DNA of 64,000 bases from Leeuwenhoekiella nanhaiensis (GCF_002744755.1 NZ_KZ319294.1:1-64000); one strand, 5' to 3'. Positions 19,722 to 29,215 are shown, counted from the first letter of the stretch. The notes: a model not told the origin generated them from the sequence alone. Made by a program: numbers and translations.

Positions 19722-20891
19722 TTATTTAGCTGCCGGCTTATACTCTTTTTTATCGATAACCATTTTGGCTATAATCTCCTTTAAAATCTCTGAAGTTCCG
19801 CCTCCTATGGGCCCCAGTCTGCTGTCCCTAAACATACGTGCCAGAGGATAATCTTCCATATAGCCGTAACCTCCCAGCATTTGCAAACACTTGTAAATGA
19901 CTTCATCTGCGATTTTAGTAGCCATCAATTTTGACATACTCGCCTCTTTGACCACATATTCTCCCTGGTCCAGACTTTTAGCAACATTGTAATTAAAGGT
20001 TTTTATCACCTCAACTTCGCTTGACATCTCGGCCACATCGTGACGTAAAGCCTGAAAACGATCTAAGGTTTTACCAAAAGCTTTTCGCTCTGCCATATAA
20101 TCTAGCGTATATTCTAATGCATACTCGGCACGGGCGTGAGCATTCACTCCCATAATAAGACGCTCTAAAGCAAAATGCTGCATAATATATTGAAAGCCCT
20201 TATTCTCCTCACCCATAAGGTTAGAAACCGGAATCTTCACATCACTAAATGCAATCTCGCCGGTATCTGAAGCACGCCAACCGAGTTTATTCAATTTTGT
20301 AGCAGAAATACCTTCGGTATTGCGATCTACTACAAAAATGCTCATACCCTTATTCCCCTTTTCAGGATCGGTTTTAGCGGCAACAACGAGATAATCGGAA
20401 TACACACCGTTTGTAATGAAGGTTTTTGACCCATTAAGCACGTAATGATCTCCTTCTAAAAGTGCGGTACTGCGCATCCCGGCAACATCAGAACCACCAA
20501 AAGGTTCGGTTATGCAAAGACAACCTATTTTCTCTCCGGTAATACTTGGAGCGAGATACTGCTCTTTTATTTTCTCAGAACCTTCGGCATTAAGGTGTGT
20601 CATTGCCAGGTAAGCGTGCGCCCACATTGCGGCAGCAAACCCCCCGCTGTTGATGCGTTGCAACTCTTCCAGAAAAATAACTGTATAAAAGGTATCTAGC
20701 TCGAGCCCTCCGTATTTCTCAGGATAGGTAAGACCAAAATAGCCCATCTCACCCATCTTAGACCAGATGAAGCGTTCAATGGTTCCACTCTCTTCCCATT
20801 TATCCAAATGAGGCACTACCTCTTTCTGTAAAAAATCTCTCAAACTTTCTCTGAAAAGCTGATGCTCTTCTGAAAAAAATGCGTTGTTCAT
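19722..20891 (-). CDS. Acyl-CoA dehydrogenase, long-chain/isovaleryl-like active site
   Basis: A 389-residue FAD-dependent acyl-CoA dehydrogenase that introduces the alpha-beta double bond into acyl-CoA. N-terminal helical domain, beta domain with CITEPFGGSDVAGM (126-139) and C-terminal domain with ERKAFGKTL (268-276) and MLGGYGYMEDYP (338-349) are all seen. The usual catalytic Glu before G-T (MCAD Glu376) is Gly364 here (PIGGGTSEI). Instead E243 in ALERLIMG sits where LCAD and IVD carry their base. The frame extends to an ATG at 20918; MNNAFFSEEHQLFRE at 20891 fits homologues better. Substrate chain length cannot be told from sequence. Confidence 0.9.
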   Translation of the reverse strand: MNNAFFSEEHQLFRESLRDFLQKEVVPHLDKWEESGTIERFIWSKMGEMGYFGLTYPEKYGGLELDTFYTVIFLEELQRINSGGFAAAMWAHAYLAMTHLNAEGSEKIKEQYLAPSITGEKIGCLCITEPFGGSDVAGMRSTALLEGDHYVLNGSKTFITNGVYSDYLVVAAKTDPEKGNKGMSIFVVDRNTEGISATKLNKLGWRASDTGEIAFSDVKIPVSNLMGEENKGFQYIMQHFALERLIMGVNAHARAEYALEYTLDYMAERKAFGKTLDRFQALRHDVAEMSSEVEVIKTFNYNVAKSLDQGEYVVKEASMSKLMATKIADEVIYKCLQMLGGYGYMEDYPLARMFRDSRLGPIGGGTSEILKEIIAKMVIDKKEYKPAAK

Positions 20892-21054
20892 GTATTTACT
20901 TTTTTCACCTACCGGCATGAAACCTGATTGTAATCCAGGCTACCGGAATATTAGAACTTAAATTATCATTCCCAAAACTATGGGACAGATATTAATTAGG
21001 TAATTGGAAAGGAAGTCTGTAAGTATAAACTTCAATATTCGTTAATACACCTAC

Positions 21055-21936
21055 TTAATTTTGGTTGGACGACAAATATAATTTAATTCGATCTAATTTA
21101 TACGGAGTAATTCCGTCAATTTTGAGAAGTTCATCCAGATCATTTATTTGGTTATGTAACAGCCGGTAATTGACTATTTCCCGAGCTATTTCAAACGTGA
21201 TGAAAGGCACGGTTGACAGGTCTGACGCGTTTGCCTTATTTACATCAATCCTTTTGATCTCTGGTTTGGAAAGCACCGTGTAATGGCTTTGAAGTTGTTT
21301 AACCTGATCTTTTGAAATGCCATACACATCATACAATTGGCGGTCATCAAGAAAACCTCCCAGCTTCCTGCGGTAATCTAGAATGCGCTTCGCTATAACC
21401 TGATCAACATCTTCAATCTTCATCAATTCTTCAAACGACACGGTGTTTAAGTCACTTTTTAAGCCGGGCGACTCCACCTCCTTTTGAACGAGCTTAGATT
21501 CGGTTTTGGGTTTATTTACCCATTCGGGGAATTTAAAATAGGGAGCAATTGAAGCCAGAAGTGAATCTGAAACTCCTGTTACCTGCTGAAAGTCTTCAGC
21601 CGAATTAATCCATTTTCCGCTTTCGCGAAAGCGGAATAACCGGTCTATTTCTTCAACATTCATCCCCAGCGTATATCCCTTATAATCGGTGATAAAATTT
21701 GGATTGAAAGGATAAATTTTTGGTTGATTAATACTATCCCGTAGCTTTTGAATGCTGTCGATTCTAGCTTCAAAGATTTTCATTTGATTCTCATTAACAG
21801 CCTTGGAGTACGAGTCATTTTGTGCCGGTTCAACTAAAAAATATAAGGCCCAGCAACCTATCACGAGCAGTACCAAAAGCAAAATCCCATTTCGCTGCCG
21901 GTTATCCAGTTCGAAATGGGATTTAAACTCTTTCAT
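21055..21936 (-). CDS. Membrane-anchored helix-hairpin-helix (ComEA-like) protein
   Basis: A 293-residue protein: short cytoplasmic N-terminus, one membrane segment (ILLLVLLVIGCWALYFLV, about 19-36), then three HhH modules. These include LNTVSFEELMKIEDVDQVIAKRI (about 159-181) and DVNKANASDLSTVPFITFEIA (about 228-248). HhH domains of ComEA bind DNA during uptake; here DNA binding is only inferred. It lies 13 bases behind the fused symporter gene and may be co-transcribed. A 22-base perfect palindrome lies inside the gene at 21615-21636 and encodes FRFRESG, which looks like an insert. Confidence 0.8.
   Translation of the reverse strand: MKEFKSHFELDNRQRNGILLLVLLVIGCWALYFLVEPAQNDSYSKAVNENQMKIFEARIDSIQKLRDSINQPKIYPFNPNFITDYKGYTLGMNVEEIDRLFRFRESGKWINSAEDFQQVTGVSDSLLASIAPYFKFPEWVNKPKTESKLVQKEVESPGLKSDLNTVSFEELMKIEDVDQVIAKRILDYRRKLGGFLDDRQLYDVYGISKDQVKQLQSHYTVLSKPEIKRIDVNKANASDLSTVPFITFEIAREIVNYRLLHNQINDLDELLKIDGITPYKLDRIKLYLSSNQN
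21615..21636. repeat. 22-base perfect palindrome inside the HhH gene
   Basis: The core CGCTTTCGCGAAAGCG is extended on each side by TTC/GAA. It is in frame and read as FRFRESG. It resembles the palindrome between rpoB and rpoC. Confidence 0.8.
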
Positions 21937-21949
21937 ATTTTGAAGCTAT

Positions 21950-24025
21950 TTATGCATTCTTTGCGGTTTCTTGTTTCTTAAACAATTCGCCGGCTTTTAA
22001 CTTTCTAAAGTATTCCCTCAAATCTGCACGAACTTCGCCGCTCATTATATACAGACCTATAATATTAGGGAAGGACATTGCCAGAATCATCATATCTGAG
22101 AAGTCTAATACAGCACCCAGACTTACTGATGCCCCTACCACTACAAAGAACAAGAATAAGATCTTATAAAGTAACTCTGATTTTTTGCTTTTTCCAAATA
22201 AATAAGTCCAGGCACGCATACCGTAGTAAGACCAGGAAATCATAGTAGAAAATGCAAATAAGAATACCGCTGCGGCAAGTACATACGGGAACCAGCTGAT
22301 CACACTACCAAAGGCGTCAGAAGTAAGGTCTGCACCTGCAACACCTGTCACCTCATGCATACCTGTAAAAATTAGCACCAAAGCAGTCAGGGTACATACC
22401 ACAACCGTATCAATAAAAGGCTCAAGAAGTGCCACAAAACCTTCAGATGGCGGATGGTTTGTCTTGGCCACACTGTGCGCAATTGCCGCAGAACCCACAC
22501 CAGCCTCGTTAGAGAATGCCGCACGTTGAAAACCTACGATAAGTACACCCAAGATACCTCCTTTAAGAGCACTTGGGCTAAATGCGCCATCAATAATTGC
22601 AGAAAATGCAGGGCCTATGTTTTCGATATTGATAAAAATAACGGTCAAGGCACCCAAGACGTAAACACCTGCCATTATAGGTACAATCTTTCCGGTAACT
22701 TTAGCGATACTGTTAATACCTCCAATAATTACAACACCTACCAATACGGCTACGGTTAGACCAAACCAGAAACCGTTACCTTCAAGCCAGTCAAACTGAC
22801 CGCTCAAAATTTCAAAAGACTGGTTAGCCTGGAACATGTTTCCACCCCCAAAAGAAGCACCAATGGCCAGGATTGCAAAGAAAGCGGCAAGTACTTTACC
22901 AAAGCCGCCCATATTTTGTTTTTGAAGACCGTATCTCAGGTAGTTCATAGGACCACCAAACACACGCCCGTCAGGAAGAATATCCCGGTATTTTACACCC
23001 AGTGTACATTCCACAAATTTTGAAGACATACCCAGAAGACCGGCAACGATCATCCAGAATGTTGCTCCGGCTCCACCCAAGGAGACCGCTACCGCAACAC
23101 CTGCAATATTACCCAAACCTACTGTAGCTGAAACCGCAGTAGCCAATGCCTGAAAGTGGGTTATACTACCCGGCGCGTCAGGATCATCATACTTACCTTT
23201 AGCCAGCTCCAGACTGTGCTTAAAGCCTCTAAGGTTGATAAAGCCCATACGCACCGTAAAGAAAGCAGCTCCAAAAATCAGCCACACCACAATAAACGGA
23301 ATCTGAGTAGTCTGCTTATCGCCGTTAGGATGTAATAAGGGCACAGGATCATCGTAAACGATTTCTGCAAATACATCGGCATTGGTCTCTATGACGTGCT
23401 GCGTATTATCGGGATTGTAAATAACGCTTCCGGCTTCATTAATATGTTGCAAGGTTCCGTTTGCCTCAGCTTCTACGGTAATTGATGTGTTATTACTCAG
23501 TTGAACGACAGCTATCGGATCACCTTTTTTTACTTTTCCTCCATCTGACACTAACCATTCTTTCAGGGTATACTTAAATGGTGTACCGGCTTCCCATCCC
23601 GGAACAGATATCATTTTTAAATCGGCATAGATCACAGGATCATAAAGGCCAACTGCCGCAAAAGGATCCCAGAAAAGTACAGATCCCAAACCGGCTACCG
23701 CAGGAGTCATCGTACCGTTGAAGACTTCTACGATTGATTCGGTTTCTATCTTGAATTCTTCAGTAACCTGATTACCGGCAGCATCAGAAACCACAACAGA
23801 ATGTGCAATACCTTCGGTTAGTCCCGTGGCAGAATTTGAAGAAAGAGGTGTGCTTTGATCACTCCATTTGTAGCTGTAGGGTGGAGTTCCCCCGGTGACC
23901 TGTAATTCTGCAACACCGTCGTTAATTTGAGTTGTAGGGTTTGAAACGTCTGCAGTTACTTTTAAGTCCTGTGCTAATACCGATAGGGGCAAAAGGACAG
24001 ACACAAGAAAAATAATTTTCTTCAT
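21950..24025 (-). CDS. AGCS-family sodium:alanine symporter with periplasmic SprB-like and lipoyl-like N-terminal domains
   Basis: 691 residues. Residues 1-19 are a signal peptide (LLPLSVLAQ), about 27-93 an SprB-like repeat (AELQVTGGTPPYSYKWS), and about 139-225 a region shaped like a biotinyl/lipoyl domain (VSDGGKVKKGDPIAVVQL, then TVEAEANGTLQHI) without the modified lysine. From about 243 on it is a complete AGCS symporter: TAVSATVGLGNIAGVAVAVSLGGAG, FVECTLGVKYRD, RAAFSNEAGVGSA. AGCS proteins import alanine or glycine with Na+. The upstream in-frame TTG at 24094 would put extra residues before the signal peptide, so ATG 24025 is preferred. It lies behind a paralogue and its terminator. Confidence 0.88.
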   Translation of the reverse strand: MKKIIFLVSVLLPLSVLAQDLKVTADVSNPTTQINDGVAELQVTGGTPPYSYKWSDQSTPLSSNSATGLTEGIAHSVVVSDAAGNQVTEEFKIETESIVEVFNGTMTPAVAGLGSVLFWDPFAAVGLYDPVIYADLKMISVPGWEAGTPFKYTLKEWLVSDGGKVKKGDPIAVVQLSNNTSITVEAEANGTLQHINEAGSVIYNPDNTQHVIETNADVFAEIVYDDPVPLLHPNGDKQTTQIPFIVVWLIFGAAFFTVRMGFINLRGFKHSLELAKGKYDDPDAPGSITHFQALATAVSATVGLGNIAGVAVAVSLGGAGATFWMIVAGLLGMSSKFVECTLGVKYRDILPDGRVFGGPMNYLRYGLQKQNMGGFGKVLAAFFAILAIGASFGGGNMFQANQSFEILSGQFDWLEGNGFWFGLTVAVLVGVVIIGGINSIAKVTGKIVPIMAGVYVLGALTVIFINIENIGPAFSAIIDGAFSPSALKGGILGVLIVGFQRAAFSNEAGVGSAAIAHSVAKTNHPPSEGFVALLEPFIDTVVVCTLTALVLIFTGMHEVTGVAGADLTSDAFGSVISWFPYVLAAAVFLFAFSTMISWSYYGMRAWTYLFGKSKKSELLYKILFLFFVVVGASVSLGAVLDFSDMMILAMSFPNIIGLYIMSGEVRADLREYFRKLKAGELFKKQETAKNA

Positions 24026-24208
24026 AAGATTTTTTTGGTTTAACACTTTTTTTCCTGGAAAGACGCAATATGCTAAAAAATTAGGCTTTTTCAAAGGTAA
24101 ACGCTTTTAAAAATCGAGTAGAATGCCCGTTTAGCGATGAATATTTCAACAATCCTCAAAATATAGCCAAAACTAATTTTCTTCCTGCAGTAGATTATTG
24201 CAAAACAA

Positions 24209-24238
24209 AAAACCCGCAGATTTTAAACTGCGGGTTTT
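24209..24238 (-). terminator. Terminator behind the first AGCS symporter
   Basis: An 11-base stem AAAACCCGCAG (24209-24219) with its complement at 24228-24238, loop of 8, 20 bases behind the stop codon at 24259. The T run faces both ways. Confidence 0.85.
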
Positions 24239-24258
24239 GTAATTCTAATTAAAAAGTA

Positions 24259-25941
24259 CTAGCTCAGGGCTTCCTTTTTCAATTTGATCGCATCGAGATA
24301 GCGTCTCAATTGTTTTTTCACAACCGGAAACAGGAAGAATAACCCAACCATATTCGGGAAGATCATAGCAAAAATCATAGCATCAGAGAATTGCCAGATC
24401 GAACCCATATTTGCCGCCGCACCAATAACGATGAAACTTAAAAAAAGAAGTTTGTAAACCAAATCTGCAACTTTACCCCTTCCGAAAAGAAACTTCCAGG
24501 ATTGAAGACCGTAATACGACCATGAAATCATCGTGGAAACTGCAAAAAGCACTACCGCGATAGTCAAAAACACATTTGAAAACGGAATGTACTCGTGAAA
24601 GGCTTTTGAGGTAATCCCGGCGCCTTCGTAAGACATTCCATCAATAATCACAGCACCGCTACCGTCTCCTCCGTATTCAAAAAAGCCCCCAAAATTAAAT
24701 ATGATGATTACTAAAGCCGTCATCGTACAGATCACCACTGTATCAATAAAAGGTTCTAATAAAGCAACAAGACCTTCACTCGCTGAATATTTGGTACGTA
24801 CGGCAGAGTGTGCGATAGAAGCAGAACCTGCCCCGGCCTCATTAGAAAAAGCTGCCCGTTTAAAACCAACCAATAGCACCCCGATAACACCCCCTACTCC
24901 AATTGCAGTAGGCTTAAAAGCTTCTTCCATAATTAAGGCAAACGCATCATCAATCAGGCTAAAGTTGATTCCTATGATATAAATACAGGCTGCGAGATAC
25001 ATAATCGCCATAAATGGAACCACCTTCTCAGTTACCTGAGCAATACGTTTGATTCCGCCTATAATGATTACTCCTACAAGGACTGCAATTACAACCCCAA
25101 TCCAGAATCCGGCTCCGGTACTTTCAAGGCTGAATAATTCCTTTAAAACAATCGTTGCCTGGTTGCTTTGCGCCGCATTACCGCCACCAAATGAACCCCC
25201 AATACAAAAAATAGCAAAGATCACCGCCGCGATCTTACCCAGAGTAGCAAAGCCTTTTTCCTTTAACCCTTTAGTCAGATAATACATGGGTCCGCCATAA
25301 ACAGTCCCGTCCTCTCCCACGTCGCGGTATTGCACCCCTAGAGTACACTCCACAAACTTGGTAGACATGCCCAGCAAGCCACAAACAATCATCCAGAAGG
25401 TTGCTCCCGGTCCGCCCAAAGCAATTGCAAGAGCTACACCGGCGATGTTTCCGTTACCTACCGTACCCGAAACCGCAGTGGCCAGCGCCTGAAAGTGACT
25501 TACTTCGCCCGCAGAAGACTCATCGCGTATGGTATCTACAATGTCATTATTTACAGCCAGATCATTGTCTAAACTCTCAATATGCTCTTCTATATCAACC
25601 TTATTTAAATCTACGCCGTTAGCAATCCCGTCTTCTCCGTATAGAACTTTAGCTCCGTGATTTTCGATATCTTCATACTTACCGCGTACAGTCTGTATGG
25701 CATTACCGAAATAACGGAAGTTTGGAAAACCAAAATAAATGGTAAAAAAGAATGCGCTAAATACGAGAAGTAACAACACAAAAGGGATCCCGAAAACATT
25801 GAAAAAAATAAGATTGAAGAAGAAATCTGAAATGGGAGCAAATGCCTGATCGATTTGCTGGTCAATTCCCATTTCGGTTTCCTGTGCTTTGGCTGTAAGT
25901 CCAAAAAACAACAGGAAAGCAGCTGTAAAAAAATGCTTCAT
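24259..25941 (-). CDS. AGCS-family sodium:alanine symporter
   Basis: A 560-residue multi-pass symporter. It has a signal-peptide-like N-terminus (MKHFFTAAFLLFFGLTAKAQ), a membrane segment at about 40-70, a roughly 70-residue acidic hydrophilic insert (DLNKVDIEEHIESLDNDLAV) where relatives have a short loop, then the AGCS core: TAVSGTVGNGNIAGVALAIALGGPGATFW, FVECTLGVQYRD and FKRAAFSNEAGAGSASIAHSA. It should import alanine, glycine or a similar small amino acid with Na+. It is a paralogue of the next gene downstream (21950-24025), but the two differ in their N-terminal parts. Confidence 0.93.
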   Translation of the reverse strand: MKHFFTAAFLLFFGLTAKAQETEMGIDQQIDQAFAPISDFFFNLIFFNVFGIPFVLLLLVFSAFFFTIYFGFPNFRYFGNAIQTVRGKYEDIENHGAKVLYGEDGIANGVDLNKVDIEEHIESLDNDLAVNNDIVDTIRDESSAGEVSHFQALATAVSGTVGNGNIAGVALAIALGGPGATFWMIVCGLLGMSTKFVECTLGVQYRDVGEDGTVYGGPMYYLTKGLKEKGFATLGKIAAVIFAIFCIGGSFGGGNAAQSNQATIVLKELFSLESTGAGFWIGVVIAVLVGVIIIGGIKRIAQVTEKVVPFMAIMYLAACIYIIGINFSLIDDAFALIMEEAFKPTAIGVGGVIGVLLVGFKRAAFSNEAGAGSASIAHSAVRTKYSASEGLVALLEPFIDTVVICTMTALVIIIFNFGGFFEYGGDGSGAVIIDGMSYEGAGITSKAFHEYIPFSNVFLTIAVVLFAVSTMISWSYYGLQSWKFLFGRGKVADLVYKLLFLSFIVIGAAANMGSIWQFSDAMIFAMIFPNMVGLFFLFPVVKKQLRRYLDAIKLKKEALS

Positions 25942-26031
25942 AAAATTTACGGTTAGATTAAAATCAGGAGCATTTTCCTTAAATAGGAATACATTTTTCA
26001 GCCTTAACTCCTAAACGCCGTAAACATACTA

Positions 26032-27039
26032 CTAAATCGCAAATTCCTTATGTAAATTTTCAATCTGCTCCGGCCTGCCAATTACGATAAGTTTAGAGTC
26101 TCGCTCCAGCAGCAGCGAAGCTTCGGGATTAATCACATAATCACCGGAAGGAGACTTGTAACCAATAATTGAACATCCGGTCTTGGCGCGCAGATCAATA
26201 TCTCGTATCGTGCGGGTTTGATTATCTGGGCAAACCGCCTCAAAAGTAATTTCCTGAACATTCACACGACCACCGGTTGTAACCTGCAGGTTGTCTAAAA
26301 ATTCAACCAAATCGGGAACCACAACTAAAGAAGCCATATGATCGCCTCCTATTTTATCGGGCATAATAACATTATCTGCCCCGGCAAATTTCAATTTTTG
26401 ATAGGTAGTCTCTTCTGAAGCGCGGCTGATGATGTGCAGATTCTTATTCATCTGACGGGCAGAAAGCACGACAAACAGGTTGTCAGAATCATTTGGCAAA
26501 GCCGAAATAAGCGTAGAAGCGCGGTCAACACCTGCTTTTAAAAGCACTTCATCTTCGTTTGCATTACCGGTAATAAAGAGCATCTCATCAGTCTGAAATT
26601 TATTTACAATCTCTTCACTGCGTTCTACAATTACAAACGGCTTCCCGTAGGTGGTAAGTTTTTGCACGGCCTGCTTGCCATTACGACCGTAACCCACCAC
26701 GATCACGTGATTCTCGAGTTCTTCAATTTTCTTCAACACGCGTCTTTCTTTTAAAAGTTCAAAATTACTTCGGCTTAAAATAAACTCGGTAATAACCGAA
26801 ATCGCGTAACCCACAACGGTCAAGCTCACTAAAATTAAAACAACCGTAAATATTTTGGCTACATCATTAAGCGGCTGTACTTCACCAAAACCTACGGTGC
26901 TTATGGTGATCACCGTCATGTAAACGGCATCAGTCCAGTTGTATTCTGCAAAAAACCGGTATCCCAGCACACCAAAAACCAGCATAGCCAGAATCAGACT
27001 CAGCGCAACATAAAAACGGTTTCTAAAAAGTTGAAGCAT
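26032..27039 (-). CDS. Potassium channel with RCK (TrkA-N/TrkA-C) domains
   Basis: A 335-residue two-span K+ channel of the MthK/Kch kind: membrane helix 10-30, pore loop with selectivity filter TVGFGE (48-53), second helix about 60-85. A cytoplasmic RCK follows with the nucleotide-binding loop VIVVGYGRNGKQ (about 112-123), and a TrkA-C domain lies at about 250-335. Ligands of RCK domains include NAD, Ca2+ and c-di-AMP; which acts here cannot be told. It is the last gene of the set DUF2851-PspC-channel, 2 bases behind the PspC gene. Confidence 0.92.
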   Translation of the reverse strand: MLQLFRNRFYVALSLILAMLVFGVLGYRFFAEYNWTDAVYMTVITISTVGFGEVQPLNDVAKIFTVVLILVSLTVVGYAISVITEFILSRSNFELLKERRVLKKIEELENHVIVVGYGRNGKQAVQKLTTYGKPFVIVERSEEIVNKFQTDEMLFITGNANEDEVLLKAGVDRASTLISALPNDSDNLFVVLSARQMNKNLHIISRASEETTYQKLKFAGADNVIMPDKIGGDHMASLVVVPDLVEFLDNLQVTTGGRVNVQEITFEAVCPDNQTRTIRDIDLRAKTGCSIIGYKSPSGDYVINPEASLLLERDSKLIVIGRPEQIENLHKEFAI

Positions 27040-27041
27040 AA

Positions 27042-27269
27042 TTATAAGTCAAAAACCGAACTCCTCTTGGTGTACACTAAATCTTTCAGCTTGAGCCAAA
27101 AAGCCAAAACCAGATATACGGCAAAGCCCAAACCCGCCGTGGCAAACGAAAGGTAAATAAAAAACAGGCGTACGTTTTTGGCACGAATTCCCATACGGTC
27201 TGCCAGGCGGGAAGACACGTAAAAGCCATTGCGTTCAAAGAAATTCCGTATTCTGGAAATGAAACTCAT
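27042..27269 (-). CDS. PspC-domain membrane protein
   Basis: A 75-residue protein with the PspC fold: basic amphipathic N-terminal segment NGFYVSSRLADRMGIRAKNVR and one or two membrane helices (LFFIYLSFATAGLGFAVYLV). In enterobacteria PspC senses envelope stress with PspB; stand-alone PspC domains in Bacteroidota have no proven role. It lies 44 bases behind the DUF2851 gene and 2 bases before the K+ channel, so these are probably one transcript. Confidence 0.85.
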   Translation of the reverse strand: MSFISRIRNFFERNGFYVSSRLADRMGIRAKNVRLFFIYLSFATAGLGFAVYLVLAFWLKLKDLVYTKRSSVFDL

Positions 27270-27313
27270 CAGGTGGGGTTTGTACGCAAATTACTAAATT
27301 TTATCGGGCAGGC

Positions 27314-28609
27314 TCAACTACTGCTCTTTCTTAGCAGAAAATTTCCTATTCCGCAGAGCAGGCAGCGATTGGGATCGCAGTAATTTTGTTTAAGCTGAAT
27401 TAAAGCCTGACTGTGCATCGCATCGCTTTCTAATTTCCGCAAGGCTTCAAAACCAGCTACCAGACTGTTCTGCTCCAACGGAATCTGGGTCAGTAAATTC
27501 AGTAATTCTTCTTCAACTTCGACGCCGCGATAGCGGGCATAGGCAAATTTTACAGGAATCAGCGTATTGATAAGCAGTATGTCTATAAAACCACCTGTAA
27601 GCCTTTTTACTTTTTTGGCGTGTGATTTACCAAAGGTGTAATGGGTTTCCCAATACGAAGATGCTTTTACGGCAAATAGCTTTTGAAAAACCGTTCGTTC
27701 TGAAGTCTGCATACAGATTTCAAAAAGATTGGGAGAATGCTCATAAAGAGCCGCAAGTTGGGAAAGGCGTAGCGTTGGGAAATTAGGCGGTCTCAGTTTA
27801 AAAAACTGCATCTGATGGTTGAGACCGGGCGAAAGATTGAACTTAGTCCTTGCAAATTCAAAATCCTGCTTCCATTTGCGCACTACTGCTTCCTGCGTTT
27901 CTTCGGGTAATAACCCGGCTACACCTAAATGCACAGGCTCAAGCAAACCCGGAGATGCGGCAAGCTTTCTTATTGTGGAAAAGGGAATCGTCTTAGCGAG
28001 CTCTTCAAATGCTTCGGCATTGACCAGCGTACCAAAACTACGCGCCAGTCTCACAAACAAGACCGCTTCCCAGTCCCCCTGAAGTTCGTCAAGCTGAGAT
28101 TCGACCTCAAGCACTTTGCGCTCCAGGCGTTCCAAATAAACCCGCTCAAGCCAGGGTTCAAAAACAGAAACCGGGATTTCTCCAAAATCGGTTTCGCAAT
28201 TTACAAACCGCACTTGACCCCTATTCATTAGATTTTGATAGGTGTGTATTAAAGACTTAGGCACTCGGCCGTTTAGAGCTAAAGTGGGAATAGGCTGATT
28301 GGTTTTATCAAAAACATCACAATCATCTTCCCATACCACATGTAAAATCACATTTGCGTAGGCCTCATCCTGCTCGTGATTGTGCAAATACCAGTCTGAA
28401 CTTTTGAGATGAACCTCAACATTGCCAGCCCAAAGCTGACCGTCTATCCTTAGCTGCGCATTGAAAAAATCAGGACCTGAAAGTTGGTTATGCATTCCCG
28501 GTTTAAGAATTTGTACATTTTGGCCGGTAGTGGTCAATAAGCCGGACTCTGAAGTGGCTTCTTCAAATTTTAAAAACTTCCAGAGATAATGTAAAAATGC
28601 CTCGCTCAT
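27314..28609 (-). CDS. DUF2851 family protein
   Basis: A 431-residue soluble protein of a family found mainly in Bacteroidota. The N-terminal part has GMHNQLSGPDFFNAQLRIDG and WAGNVEVHLKSSDW (about 38-71), followed by HNHEQDEAYANVILHVVWEDD; the pattern of E, H and D residues looks enzymatic but no activity is known. The C-terminus carries a compact Cys cluster CDPNRCLLCGIGNFLL, possibly a metal site. It heads the set with PspC and the K+ channel. Confidence 0.85.
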   Translation of the reverse strand: MSEAFLHYLWKFLKFEEATSESGLLTTTGQNVQILKPGMHNQLSGPDFFNAQLRIDGQLWAGNVEVHLKSSDWYLHNHEQDEAYANVILHVVWEDDCDVFDKTNQPIPTLALNGRVPKSLIHTYQNLMNRGQVRFVNCETDFGEIPVSVFEPWLERVYLERLERKVLEVESQLDELQGDWEAVLFVRLARSFGTLVNAEAFEELAKTIPFSTIRKLAASPGLLEPVHLGVAGLLPEETQEAVVRKWKQDFEFARTKFNLSPGLNHQMQFFKLRPPNFPTLRLSQLAALYEHSPNLFEICMQTSERTVFQKLFAVKASSYWETHYTFGKSHAKKVKRLTGGFIDILLINTLIPVKFAYARYRGVEVEEELLNLLTQIPLEQNSLVAGFEALRKLESDAMHSQALIQLKQNYCDPNRCLLCGIGNFLLRKSSS

Positions 28610-28691
28610 TAGGATAAAGTTAAAGCAATTTTAGCACAACCTTAATAGGCTTCAAGCCTCAGCTCCAATACCTTTAACAAAAATAATTTTT

Positions 28692-29213
28692 ATGAAAAAG
28701 TCAATCTTTACACTTCTCCTTGCTGCCGGAATTTTTACCGTATCCTGTGGAGATCGAAAAACAAACAGCGAAAACGAAATCCAGCTTGAAGAACGCGAAG
28801 GGCCTGTCGTGGAAGGCAAGGATATGATTCCTGCCGACGATAGCGATTCAGCTCAAAATAAAGCCGAAATTGTAAGTGCCAAGCAGGTAGTAAATAAATA
28901 CTTCTCCGCTCTTGACCGCGGCGATTTTACCGAAGCTTATGAGCAAATGTCACGCTCCAGTGACCGGGGAACATCTTCTGAATTTGCAGAAGAAAACGCT
29001 GGAATCGAAACCATAACGGTCAGTTTTACTCAGGACGCAACCGTAAATACCAATACTAATGGTACTGAAATAGAATTGCCTTTACGCTATACGGTCAAAA
29101 CCAAAAACGAAAATACAGAAACGTATTCAGGATCGGCTATCGTGCTGAAAGCAAGCGGTGAAGATTCAGATTATCAGATTTTAAAAATGAATGTAACCCG
29201 CGAAGACAGCTAA
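28692..29213 (+). CDS. Lipoprotein with NTF2-like domain, function unknown
   Basis: A 173-residue lipoprotein: signal peptide with lipobox FTVSC (Cys at 19), an acidic linker rich in E and D (about 25-55), then a domain beginning QVVNKYFSALDRGDFTEAYEQM that resembles NTF2/SnoaL or DUF4878 folds. No catalytic residues are recognisable. It converges on the PLP enzyme gene with only 2 bases between the stop codons, leaving no room for a terminator. Confidence 0.75.
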   Translation: MKKSIFTLLLAAGIFTVSCGDRKTNSENEIQLEEREGPVVEGKDMIPADDSDSAQNKAEIVSAKQVVNKYFSALDRGDFTEAYEQMSRSSDRGTSSEFAEENAGIETITVSFTQDATVNTNTNGTEIELPLRYTVKTKNENTETYSGSAIVLKASGEDSDYQILKMNVTREDS

Positions 29214-29215
29214 TT

